A stretch of DNA of 64,000 nt from NCBI GenBank assembly GCA_009763385.1, contig CM019827.1, positions 112,495,204 to 112,559,203 on the forward strand, written 5' to 3'. Below the pieces are notes generated by a model. It saw nothing but the letters and a program-made list of their open reading frames with translations, was not told the DNA's origin and ran no database searches. A program made the translations under genes and the position numbers. This DNA is from Coix lacryma-jobi var. lacryma-jobi (Eukaryota > Streptophyta > Magnoliopsida > Poales > Poaceae). Positions 12,112 to 22,900 of this stretch are shown in pieces; positions within the stretch are counted from its first letter, which is position 1; every line of letters begins with the position of its first letter.

Positions 12112-13661
12112 TATAAGGAAAATGGACCTCGGCCCATTTAACTTTAGATTTTGGTGTTTGATGATCAACACAACCATTTAGGACTAATATGGTTGCAAGT
12201 GTTTATTTTGCAGTCCAATAGGGTGTAAATGTGACTTGGACTAAGGCGACGTGATGATCCGATGATCAACACCTCAAGCAAGTCATTAGAAGCTTGGTAG
12301 AAGACTCACAAAGATCAAGCAAAGTCCAAGGCACAAGAATGGAACCAAGACGGCGTAAGAAATCGCGAAGAAATGAACTAACAGGGACATCAGACGCTGC
12401 ATCGGACGCTGCTCAAAAGCGTCGGACGCACCGATGCCAAACCCTAGCTCGGGTTGGCGCCAGCAGAGACATCGGACGCGCTGATGGTACCACATCGGAT
12501 GCACCGGTAACACTGTGTGTTGTGCACAGCGTTACATCGGACGCACCGATTCTACATCGGACGCTACAGGACCCTGCGTCCGATGGCTATGCAGAAAGGT
12601 TCCAGAGAGGCTCTGAAGACACCGGACGCGTCCGATGGACATGCATCAAACGCTCGTCAGAGTCCGATGTGACTCAGTGCCAGGTCGGCAGAACTAGCCG
12701 TTATGTGACATCGGACGCGCGTCCGATGCTCCCGTCAGGAGCGTCTGATGCTACGCAGGAAAGCCCATCTTTGGTGTCCAACGACTCTATTTGCTTGGGG
12801 CTCTATATATACCCCCATGGCCGGCCATGAACAAATGGTTGGAGCTCAAGGAAGTGTACCAAGTGCTTAGACACATATTTAGTTGCTCTAGACACCAAAG
12901 TGCTCAAGTGATATACTAGGTGATTAGTGTAGGTGCTTTGCGAAGTGCTTAAGCTAGTTAGACCACCGCTTTGCGCTTGCTCTAGGGGTTAGGCCTAGTG
13001 TTTAGTGAGGTTGAAAACCTCTTATCTACCGGTGCTTGCGTGCACCGTTGTTGTACATCAGCGGGGCTTGTAGTCTTGCGAGACCACACCAACCGCGTTT
13101 GTGGTGTGGCCGCCTCCGTGTACCGAAGGGAACAAGGCCCGCAGCGGTTCGACCGAAAGCTTGATAGTGAAGGCGACGGGGAGCATCGGGGAGAGGCTTT
13201 GCCACGAGTGGCTTAACCGGAGACCCACTTGCGCGTGGGGAAGGACCGGAGCTATCCACGGAGTTACCCGACCGGGAGCTTGGCCCTTGCGAGGGATTCC
13301 TTGCGAGGGGCTCCAACAAGGACTAGAGGGAAGCTTGCGCGCTTCTTGATACCTCGGTAAAAATACCGGAGTCGTCGACGGGAGTTTGCATCTCTATCTC
13401 ACTCTTTAGCTTCCGCTTTTATATTGCTACCTTGTTTATGTGCTTTACCTTTCCTAGCTTAGTTGATAGGATTGGAACATAGGTTGCATAACTCCCTTTT
13501 GCGGTAGAGATAGCAAACATACCTAGCAAAACCTTAGTTGCACCTTGGATAGTTTACTTTCTTGCATAGGTTTTGACTAGGTGGAAATTAGAGGCCATAG
13601 TTTAGAGTAGAAGTTTTAAGTTGCCTAATTCACCCCCCTCTTAGGTGTCAGGGTCCTTTCA
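12112..13661 (+). repeat. 5' LTR of element G (1550 bp)
   Basis: It starts TATAAGGAAAATGG (the other copy starts TGTAAGG) and ends CCTTTCA two bases before the primer-binding site. TATA box TATATATA is at about 12804. Between 12380 and 12760 it carries more than ten copies, in both orientations, of a CATCGGACGC motif. Confidence 0.88.
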
Positions 13662-13742
13662 ATTGGTATCAAAGCAAGGTTGGCTCTTTTGTTGACTCTT
13701 GGCTTTACCGCCTTCGAGCCGACACCCCTAAGAGTGGTTGGG

Positions 13743-15907
13743 ATGGATACCTCTAGGCCTCCACACTTTGACGGCACTAACTTCCTTTACTATAGTGCTA
13801 GGATGGCTTGCTTTTTAGAAGCCGTTGATCTAGGTGTTTGGAGAGTCACCCGCGACGGGATGAAACCCATTAAGAATCCCGAGAAGCCTACCGCGGGTGA
13901 TAAAAAAGAAATTCATCTTAATGCTAGAGCTAAAAATTGCTTGTTTGAATCTATTAGCATGGATGTCTTTAACCAAGTTTTCACTTTGCAAACATATCAT
14001 GAAATTTGGTTAAAACTACATGAGCTCCATGATGGTACAAGTAATGTGCTTGAACAAAAACATCACCTAACTAAAACAAACTATGATTCCTTCAAAATGA
14101 ATGATAATGAGCTTGTTCGTGATATGTATTCTCGTTTGAATCTAATTATCAGTGAGCTCCATTCTATAGGAATGACAAAGTTAGGTGATGCGGATATTGT
14201 GAGGAAGATCATCTCCGTGCTTCCAAAGAACAAGTATGCAACCATCATCATCATCCTTCACAACATGGAGGACTTGAGCACCATGACTCCGGCCATTGTC
14301 ATTGTCAAATTGGTGGCATTTGAGATGTCACGCAACATGGGTCAAGAAGAAGCCACTTCATCGAGCAAAGACATTGCTCTCACATGTGATGAGCACAAAA
14401 AGATGAAGGGCAAAAAGCAAGTTGAGACAAGCTCAAGCTCCTCAAGTGAAGAAGAGGATGATGAAGATGAAGAATCAAGTGATGATGATCAAGCCTCCAC
14501 ATCTGATTCCTCCTTAGATTAAGAAGAAACAATCAAGCTTATGAAAGGAGTGACGAGGATGATCCACAAGCTCGATGTCAAGGGTGTGCCCATCACAATA
14601 GAAGATTGCCTCTTCACCAATCAAAGAAGAGAGCAAAGAAAAAAGGGATGCTATAGATGTGGCAAGAAAGGGCATTTTGTAGAGGATTGTCCAAAACAAA
14701 AACCCACACCCAAGGACAAGAAAAAGAAGGGATGCAAGGCTAAAGCCCTCACCACCATCATGACATGGGATGATCCATCAAGTGATGATGAAGCCCAACA
14801 CAAGAGGCGCAGTCACAAGCACTCATCATCAAGCTCCTCATGTATGTGCCTTATGGCACGAGGTAACTCAAGCTCTATCTCTAGTGATAGTGATAGTGAT
14901 AGTGATAGTGATAGTGATAGTGATGATGAGCTACCTTCTTATAATGAACTTGTGCAAGATAATCTCAACTATGCTAAAGCTTGTACTAGTCAACAAAAGA
15001 AAATCAATGCTTTGAAAGAAAAATTAGATAGCTCTCAACAAGCCTACAATGCTATGCTTGAACAATATGAAACTTTTTAAATTTAAATGTTGAGTTATCT
15101 AACAAAATTGAGAAACTTGAGGCTAGTACAAGCACATGTGATAGCACAAGTAATGATGAGCAACTTGTTAAGAAAAATGAAAAACTAAAAGCAAAGTTAG
15201 CTAGCACACAAGATGCTTACAAAAGTTTACTTGCTAAAATGGAAATTATGTGCAAACACTATGATGAGCTAACTAACAAAGTTGCCAATCTTGAAACCAT
15301 CGGAGCACACCCCATCGAGGCACCTAAAATTGAAAAATCAATCTTTGATATGCCTAAAAAGGATGCCTCTACATCTTGCATTGATTTACTTGATTTAGAC
15401 TCACCCATGTGCAAACAAGCTTGTGTTGAGAATATGATTGTAGATGCATGTACACAAGAAATTGCAATAGAGAATGAGCTACTAAGGCAAGAAGTTGCTC
15501 GCCTCACCATGGACTTGACTCAAGACAAAGGCAAGTCAAAGCAAACCCGAACTCATCAAGATAACACCATCAAGGGAGTGAAGAAGCTTGATGAGGAGCA
15601 AACCGTGGTTTGCTATGTTTGCCACAAGGAAGGCCACAAGTCCTATGAGTGCAAGGTGAAGCATGGGGGAGAAAAGAAGAAAGAGAAAAACAAAAAGCAA
15701 ACAAGCACGCTCTCCAACACCTGCACCAACAAGGTGAACAAGAAGGCTACCACACCCTATCTCTTGAAGAAAAAGAAGAATGACAAGGTGGTGGCCATCA
15801 AGGTGAACAAGCAAGCCAACAATGGGGCCAAACGCATTTGGGTGCCTAAGGACATTATCTTAACCATGAAGAGCACCAAAAAGGTTTGGATCCCGAAAGG
15901 AAAGTAA
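13743..15907 (+). pseudogene. Element G extended gag protein, two breaks
   Basis: It begins at an ATG (13743) with the copia gag signature P-P-x-F-D-G-T-N-F-x-x-Y and runs through a helical gag domain to an acidic Ser-Glu-Asp tract. A TAA at 14520-14522 interrupts it, but the frame reopens at once with a zinc knuckle (C-x2-C-x4-H-x4-C, about 14650-14692) and a Ser-Asp dipeptide repeat (14880-14930). At a run of T (15069-15073) the frame shifts. It then continues as a Lys/Glu-rich coiled-coil segment with a second knuckle (C-x2-C-x4-H-x4-C, near 15610-15652) and ends in repeated W-V-P-K-like motifs (15838-15904) before a TAA. In autonomous relatives this point leads into the protease; here nothing follows. 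Confidence 0.75.
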
Positions 15908-17132
15908 GTAGCCAAATTGGCAAACGGGGAATTTGGAGACTTGGCAAAGTTTTGGGTGCATATCATGGGGTGCATCACATTGGATCATGTCATTGCCAGT
16001 ATGTTAGTGGGTACTATGGACCCAAGTTCCCCCTCCCATGTTAGGTAACTAGATTTAAATTCTTGCAATTTCTTTTAGCATCTAGTTCCTTTCATTGCCT
16101 AGGTTTGCATTGGTTTTTTCATATCTTTTGTCATGCATTCATCAGGCTTATCAATGGTAGGGTTGCTCGTCTCCATTCACATTCTTAGAGCAAACCTACA
16201 TGGTTTAATTTGTTTAGGAGCACGACACATAGCTTCTTTTACCTTGTATTTATCTTATATGTGCCAAAGTCCAAATAGTAGATAAACTACCCCGATTACC
16301 ATCTTCAATTGGTGTCACATTTCTAGTGATGTCTCTTGCAAAATGGTAGTTTGACCTTACGAGTCAATATGCATGTCTCCTACAAGTATTTCAAACTTGT
16401 ATGCACACTTTGAGGGGGAGTTTACTCTACAATTTGGAAGCTTTGAGACTAACACTACTTTCAAGTTTATCATATGTGTAGTAGTCTCATTGCAAGGAAA
16501 ATGGAGTCCCTGGAGACAAGCATCGTGTGTGGTGATAATCCAATTGGTATCTACATGTGGTATTCCTAACCGATATCATTATGTTGATTTCAATTTGATT
16601 CTATTATGCTTTCTCCATGCATTATATAGATTAAACTCCTTTGTGCATTAATTTGTCGGTTATGCATATGCTTTGACATACACCATATGTATGCATATAC
16701 TTAGGGGGAGTTTTAGCTTATATAATGTTTCCTCTCTTGAGCTTTAATGTCTTCCTTTTCGGTGTTTGATTCCAAAGGGGAGAATGTGTAGGGACCAAAA
16801 CCAAGCCACAAAACCAAGCCCAAAACTAAAACAAACAAAATAACCAAAATCAAATTTTCAAAAATTCTATGGTTATTTTTGTGGGAATGGTTCAAAAAGG
16901 GAGGAAGTGATTTATGGAGTTAGGGGGAGTCTTAATCCATAAAATCACAAAGAGGGACTCTATGGCAAGGACAAGATATGTTATTAAGTTTTGTTTCAAT
17001 TTGATATCTTTTAAACATCATATGATCTTGTCTTTGCATTGCATCCTAGCAAGTAGATTGCATTTTAAAATTTTGGATCTTTTATTTGCTTGTTTTGGCT
17101 ATGTTGTCATCAATCACAAAAAAGGGGGAGAT
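15908..17132. other. Element G 3' non-coding region
   Basis: AT-rich DNA without a coding region I can recognise, in place of the expected pol. Several GGGGGAG stretches occur near 16704, 16780 and 16921, and the last (17124-17130) serves as the polypurine tract next to the 3' LTR. Confidence 0.6.
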
Positions 17133-18219
17133 TGTAAGGAAAATGGACCTCGACCCATTTAACTTTAGATTTTGGTGTTTGATGATCAACACAACCATTT
17201 TGGACTAGTATGGTTGCAAGTGTTTATTTTGCAGTCCAATAGGGGGTAAATGTGACTTGGACTAAGGCGATGTGATGATCCGATGATCAACACCTCAAGC
17301 AAGTCATTAGAAGCTTGGTAGAAGACTCACAAAGATCAAGCAAAGTCCAAGGCACAAGAATGGAACCAAGACGGCGTAAGAAATCACGAAGAAATAAACT
17401 AACAGGGACATCGGACGCTGCATCGGACGCTGCTCAAAAGCGTTAGACGCACCGATGCCAAACCCTAGCTCGGGTTGACGCCAGCAGAGACATCGGACGC
17501 GCCAATGGTACCACATCGGACGCACCGGTAACACTGTGCGTTGTGCACAGCGTTACATCGGACGCACCGATGCTACATCGGACGCTACAGGACCCTGCGT
17601 CTGATGACTATGCAGAAAGGTTCCAGAGAGGCTCTGAAGACATCGGACGCGTCCGATGGACATGCATCAGACGCTCGTCAGAGTCCGATGTGACTCAGTG
17701 CCAGGTCGGCAGAACTAGCCGTTATGTGACATCGGACGCGCGTCCGATGCTCCTGTCAGGAGCGTCCGATGCTACGCAGGAAAGCCCATCTTTGGTGTCC
17801 AACGGCTCTATTTGTTTGGGGCTCTATATATACCCCCATGGCCGGCCAAGAACAAATGGTTGGAGCTCAAGGAAGTGTACCAAGTGCTTAGACACATATT
17901 TAGTTGCTCTAGCCACCAAAGTGCTCAAGTGATATTCTAGGTGATTAGTGTAGGTGCTTTGCGAAGTGCTTAAGCTAGTTAGATCACCGCTTTGCGCTTG
18001 CTCTAGGTGTTAGGCCTAGTGTTTAGTGAGGTTAAAAACCTCTTATCTACCGGTGCTTGCGCGCACCGTTGTTGTACATCAGCGGGGCTTATAGTTTTGC
18101 GAGACCACACCAACCGCGTTTGTGGTGTGGCCGCCTCCGTGTACCGAAGGGAACAAGGTCCGCGGCGGTTCGGCCGAAAGCTTGATAGTGAAGGCGGCGG
18201 GGAGCATAGGGGAGAGGCT
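17133..18219 (+). repeat. 3' LTR of element G, truncated (1087 of about 1550 bp)
   Basis: Aligns with 12112-13198 at a constant offset of 5021 bp, then stops abruptly within GAGAGGCT. The remaining about 460 bp of LTR are missing and element B gag sequence follows at once. A deletion spanning the LTR end and the insertion junction is the simplest reading. Confidence 0.85.
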
Positions 18220-18716
18220 ATTTGGGCTCGCCCAGCATCCCCTCCAACGCTGGACACCAAGCGACAAGATCTGCGGTCGTCTGCTCGAGCGCCTTCACCC
18301 GCGCGTCCCGCTCGTCCGCGACCTGGAAGACCCGGATGGCCTCCAGCTCCAAGATCAGCTGAGAGAAGTCGAAGTCGCGGTCGGCGTAGTTTGCTTCCAG
18401 GGACACGACGTGTTGCTCGTTGGCGGCGGCGGCAGGAGCCACGCGGAGCGACTCCAGATCTGCGACACGGGCCTCCAGGGTGTCGGCCGACTTGGAGAAG
18501 GCCGACTCCAGGGCGGCGAAACGCGAATCGACGGCGGCGGTGCGGTCGGCGAACTGGCGGTCGCGGTCCAGGGAGCGCCGGTCCAGCTCATCGAACCTGG
18601 CGTTAACGGTGTCGAGGACGAGCTTGAGGTTAGGATCGATGGCGCCGCGGGAGCGCTGGAGACAGGTAAAGTGGTGGTTAGGTGGTAGGGATTCCAGGAT
18701 CGGAAAGCGAATCTGA
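18220..18716 (-). pseudogene. Element B gag, N-terminal fragment
   Basis: Minus-strand open sequence directly after the primer-binding site of B. It encodes a heptad-like, Arg/Asp/Ala-rich helical segment (repeated R-F-A-x-L/E patterns) of the type found at the N terminus of Reina gag proteins. No in-frame ATG is visible between the LTR and this segment. The rest of gag lies left of 12111, so the insertion of element G, possibly with loss of some sequence at the truncated G end, separates the two halves. Confidence 0.6.
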
Positions 18717-18723
18717 TACCAAA

Positions 18724-19004
18724 TGTAAGGAACAGTAGTATGCGGTACAAGGAAGGAAGAGTAAAATACGACGACGAACGACACATCGGCCAAATTGGGG
18801 AATTTAGAAATTTAGGGTTTGTTCATTTCTCATACATGCCCTCTCATCTCCTCAACTCAGGAATACATAGAGACTCATTTGGACCATGATGGGCCTGCGA
18901 ACTTGGAGTTGGGCCGGCGGGCTCTGACTGGCCTTGGCGCGGCCTGCTTCCCTGAAGTGGACGCGCCTTGCTCCTCCTTGTCGTCAGCAGGCAGGTTGCT
19001 GACA
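18724..19004 (-). repeat. 5' LTR of element B (281 bp)
   Basis: Direct copy of 6080-6360 with 11 substitutions by eye and no length difference. The primer-binding site for initiator Met tRNA (TGGTATCAGAT, minus strand) begins at 18721. Confidence 0.9.
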
Positions 19005-19719
19005 CACTCTGACTGATGATCTCTAAACACCAGAAGGCCATAAGGACATTCACAATACAAACTCTACTATAGAATGTAAACCCATTTATAGTATTTTGCT
19101 GATAACACTGATTGATAATCTCTAAACATCGGAAGGTCATGAGAATATTCACAATACAGACTTTACCATAGAATATAAACTTATTTAATATCCTCCTATT
19201 TATAGTATTTTGCTAATATGACAATATATTTATTGAAGAGAAAGAGAAAAACTAAAACTTTATGACTTATTTAGACTCCGAATCTATGATATCTTCAAGA
19301 TAATAAATAGGTTTAGACTCTGTGATAAAGTTTACATTGTGATAGCTCTAACGAAAACAAAAATATCAAATGTAGACATAAACAAGATAGTGAAAAAGCA
19401 GAATAAATTTACCTTTATAAGCCCTTCAGCCTATCTAACAATTAAATTGGGTAGTGAGTATTACAAATCCATGAGCCAATACGTGAAACTACTAATTAAA
19501 TGCTTTTGCTGGTCTCAATTCACCCATAAATACAGTTTGTTTTGATACGATGGCACCATATACACATGATCTTGTAAAATAATGGGGCAACTGACTAATC
19601 TGATCAACCTCAGCCCAACAGATTTTTATTGTGAATTTTGACCGGGCAGATCGTCACTTCACATTCCAGATCTTACTACCGACTGAGTTGGCCAATTATC
19701 ATTCCAAGTGGTGTGTGAT
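19005..19719. other. KNOX 3' flank and 3' untranslated region, with a ~100-bp tandem duplication
   Basis: Positions 19010-19107 and 19108-19225 are two diverged copies of an AT-rich unit. Both contain ATCTCTAAACA, an ACATTCACAATACA-like segment and TTTATAGTATTTTGCT. Element B sits exactly at the left edge of the first copy. From 19230 to 19719 the DNA is AT-rich without an open frame of interest. The 3' untranslated region of the minus-strand KNOX gene must begin at 19719, but I cannot place its polyadenylation site. Confidence 0.5.
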
Positions 19720-19908
19720 TCAGGGTCCAATTGTGCCTGTATCGAAGTAGAGTGTCGTCCCAGAAGATCCACCGGCAACACCCTCCATGAGGGTGAACCG
19801 CATGTCCTCCGAAGGCTTCCAATGCCTCTTCCTCTGGTTGATGAACCAATTGTTGATCTGCTTTGGGTCGAGACCTGTCAGCGCTGCAAGCCTCACCTTA
19901 TCTTCCTC
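19720..19908 (-). CDS. lg3-like: KNOX exon 5 (second half of homeodomain, C terminus)
   Basis: Acceptor CTGACAG ends at 19909; the stop TGA is 19722-19720. Encodes homeodomain helices 2-3, including W-F-I-N-Q-R, and the conserved C-terminal tail. Confidence 0.93.
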   Translation of the reverse strand, partial: EEDKVRLAALTGLDPKQINNWFINQRKRHWKPSEDMRFTLMEGVAGGSSGTTLYFDTGTIGP

Positions 19909-22900
19909 CTGTCAGAAGCACAACATCAGCTTATATATCAGACAATGGTTACAGGCTTACAGCACACTAGGTTCAGGTTGTTTGGTGAAAATGTTCAGCA
20001 CCTACCGTAGGATAAGGCCAGCGGTAGTGCGTGTTCCACCACTCTAGTAATACTGTCCGTGCATCCTTCGGTAGCTTCCCTTTCTTCCGCTTCTTCAGGA
20101 ACTCCGAACGAAGACGGCTGAGGCATCCACTGTACTTCTTAAGAAGCATTTCCTTGAGTTCGTGGTCAGCTAAGCGAGAGCTATGTTCTTGCCCTATGTC
20201 TGGCACATCAGTGTCCCCTGAGCATTGCTCATCATCAGACGACCCCATCATGTCATCTGGGAAGGAAGGACCAAGTCAGCAATAAATCACTTACATGTAG
20301 TCATGCCTACATATCACCTGAAAAGTATGTTTTGCAAACAAGCTGAGTAGAAGGAACTGAAACAAACACATGTTAAATTTTTTAAAGATGTTCCCATGTA
20401 ATAACGCCTAGTAACATTTCCCAACATAGGAATCCTTTGCCTATACAGTCTATATAATTTTGGGAGTTACACACTAGGGAGCTACTTGTACTTGTTCATG
20501 CAGTCGTACATGCATCATATCCATCAGTTGTGGACTTGTGGTAAATCCACGACAATTAGCATGTGCCATCATAGTTTCCTCATCTCTGAAACATGATTGG
20601 AGGCCAAAAAGAAAGAAAAAAAATAGAATAAACATGTCCTTTGATGACATGTAGATTAGCAAATAAACATTGAGTACCTTCAGAAATGATTTTCTTTCTA
20701 AACGAATGTCCCTCTAAAGTCATCTTTGACATTTCAGTAATACATGTCTCATATTCTTTATGGAATAGAAACAGACACATATTATCAGCTTTTGGGCCTT
20801 CTGCTGGTAGCAATATAGGGTCAGACAGAACAAAGACCTTGTTAAGCATTAAGCTTCCAAATGATTTTGGGATGGCGCATAAGTCCATTCTATAGAAGCT
20901 GCCACGTGATCCTGTACAAAAACCTTCCACGTAGATGTTTCCATCAAAATATGCTAAACTGGATAGCAAAAAAGATTTTCAACAAATATATTTAGCTTTA
21001 ACAAGGTCTGATCTAAATAGTCCGTAACATAATTTGTCAACCTAAACTCAAACTGTCACATACTAATACCAGCTTTGGACCACGAATGGTCCACTTCGAA
21101 GTTCTCACCATCCCAAACTGAATATTTGCTTCTAACAGACAAATATGAGAAGACCTATTTCCATATCAAACACTTTTTCATTGGGAGAATTATGCAAAAT
21201 CTTGCAGATCTGCTTGTGCGACTACCAGATCTTCTTTGAGTACTTCATTACATGGGCGTAGCACAAAAACTACAAATATTTTTTTTTCTATCCCACCAAA
21301 AAAGCGCATTTTGAATTATTCATTGTTTATTTTTCCTTGCATCCCACTCAACTAGAATCCATAAACTACATCTTTAGAGATCCAGTATTGAGTTTTTTTC
21401 AAAAAAGAAGAATAGGGCCTATGACCTATGGGCCTACCTTTTGTCACTAGCAAAAAAGTTATTATTATTATATGGCATGACCAATAATGCATAGGATGGT
21501 AGCATTTCCAGATCTTATTTTCCAGAAGCACAAATCAAGATTCACAATTAAAAATGGATAGAATTGGTAAAAGCTAAACAGGCTTATTTGACTCAAATCA
21601 CTCAAGTGAGAGAAAGGTAAACTAGTTACTACCCAAGCACCCTGAAGTCACCATCTGACATCATATGGCACAAACTCCAACCATATTTCATAATTTCCTA
21701 CAAGCCAAGAGCCCAAGATAATCTTCAGGTCATATTAGGCCTGCCTACACTTTTCAGTGTATAGGAAGTTTTATTAAAAACAAATCCGAAACATATTATC
21801 TTATTGCAAACCATTCTTCCCTCAGAAATTGTGTTGCAAACGTGCCACAGCATGCAGTACATCATCTATCACCTCCTGTGAGCCTAGATTGATTGAAATA
21901 TGTTATCTATACAGACATATGGTGGTTGTTGGTTTTGGCTCTGTAGAGCTATTAACTTATTAGTAATTTATTCTTGAGATCTACAATCCAATATCTAACT
22001 TTCTTGCACACCATGAACCTTTGTAGGGATCCACCCCAGCCTATAAGAAATATCCCTATATGGCCCTTTGTAACAAAGGATTGCAACTTGGAACCTTTTG
22101 AAACTCCATGTAAATTTTGGAGGACATCTTACATCAAGATGGACCTCATTGAACCTCATTGAAATTTTCTTCCCCCTCCTCTCTTTGAATTCTTGTATTG
22201 CATCAAAAATGTTTGTTGGGAACTGTCCCAGAGAGAGAGAGAGAGATGAAGTTTACATATGTTATATTTTTTCCAAAGTTCCTCTAGATTGAGGCGGCTC
22301 ACATGAATATTGTACGATCCCAATATGTTCAGTTATTTGTTCCTATGGGCCAAATAGGTAAAAATACTAGGATCCAAATCCTAGAACATTCCTCCACAAG
22401 TGTTATGTTCTAAATGAGTTCTGGTTATTTTTCAAGAACTTTATATTGTATTCATCTACTATATACATCAAAATATGCTACAAGCTCATACAATTTTTAT
22501 ATGATGTATAAACTTTTTTTTTACCAAGATCAAATTTCTAAACATGTTGTAGCGAAGCAAGGATGCACCTATTAACATGATATAGCCATGAAATCAACTT
22601 CATCTAGCCACAAACATACATGAGTGGTTCAAAGTGGGAGAAGTAGAAGATAACTGCAAAATTCACCAAGGACATGAGTTTTCCCCAAGAGATAGGACTT
22701 AAACCTTCATCTATTTTTATTTCCTTTTGTCCCATTGGACAAGTCAGTGGTCCTTGATGTACTCATACAAGTCAGGCACAACTCTCATGCATGCACATGC
22801 ATCTGAAACTAGTACTTTCTAAACAAGATTAATTCCATTAGACATATATTGTTGGAGGTTTTATGAGAAATTCATGTACTGAGCATTATATGACATATAA

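Larger units (their letters stand above)
12112..18219 (+). mobile_element. Element G: non-autonomous Ty1/copia element (SIRE/Maximus-like), gag only, 3' truncated
   Basis: Plus-oriented insertion in the gag of element B. The 5' LTR is 12112-13661. A Met-tRNA primer-binding site (TGGTATCAAAGC) is at 13664-13675. A gag-like region spans 13743-15907, then 1.2 kb without coding potential, a polypurine tract (17118-17130) and a 3' LTR that begins at 17133 and breaks off at 18219. There is no protease, integrase, reverse transcriptase or RNase H. Extended gag with two zinc knuckles is typical of the SIRE/Maximus lineage. About 40 differences over the 1.09 kb shared by the LTRs indicate an age close to that of B. 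The first dinucleotide is TA instead of TG. The 5' flank is CCGCC; the 3' duplication is lost with the truncation. Confidence 0.8.
6080..19004 (-). mobile_element. Element B: degenerate Reina-type chromovirus (Ty3/gypsy), interrupted twice
   Basis: Two 281-bp direct repeats (6080-6360 and 18724-19004) bound a minus-strand gag-pol. On the minus strand the 5' LTR is the right one. A TGGTATCAGAT primer-binding site lies at 18721-18711, and a polypurine tract (pyrimidine-rich on plus, 6361-6374) abuts the left LTR. Flanking bases CACTA (6075-6079) and CACTC (19005-19009) look like a decayed target duplication. Short LTRs, one long gag-pol frame and a chromodomain-like tail fit the Reina lineage. 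The element is split by solo LTR F (7106-8322) and copia element G (12112-18219), and carries several stops and a frameshift. I count 11 differences between its LTRs, about 4%, so it is the oldest insertion dated here. Confidence 0.8.

Noticed and set aside
14880..14930. AGTGAT microsatellite in element G gag
   Set aside because: Simple Ser-Asp coding repeat, ordinary for acidic gag linkers.
13743..15907. Element G gag as an intact CDS
   Set aside because: An in-frame TAA at 14520 and a frameshift near 15070 break it.
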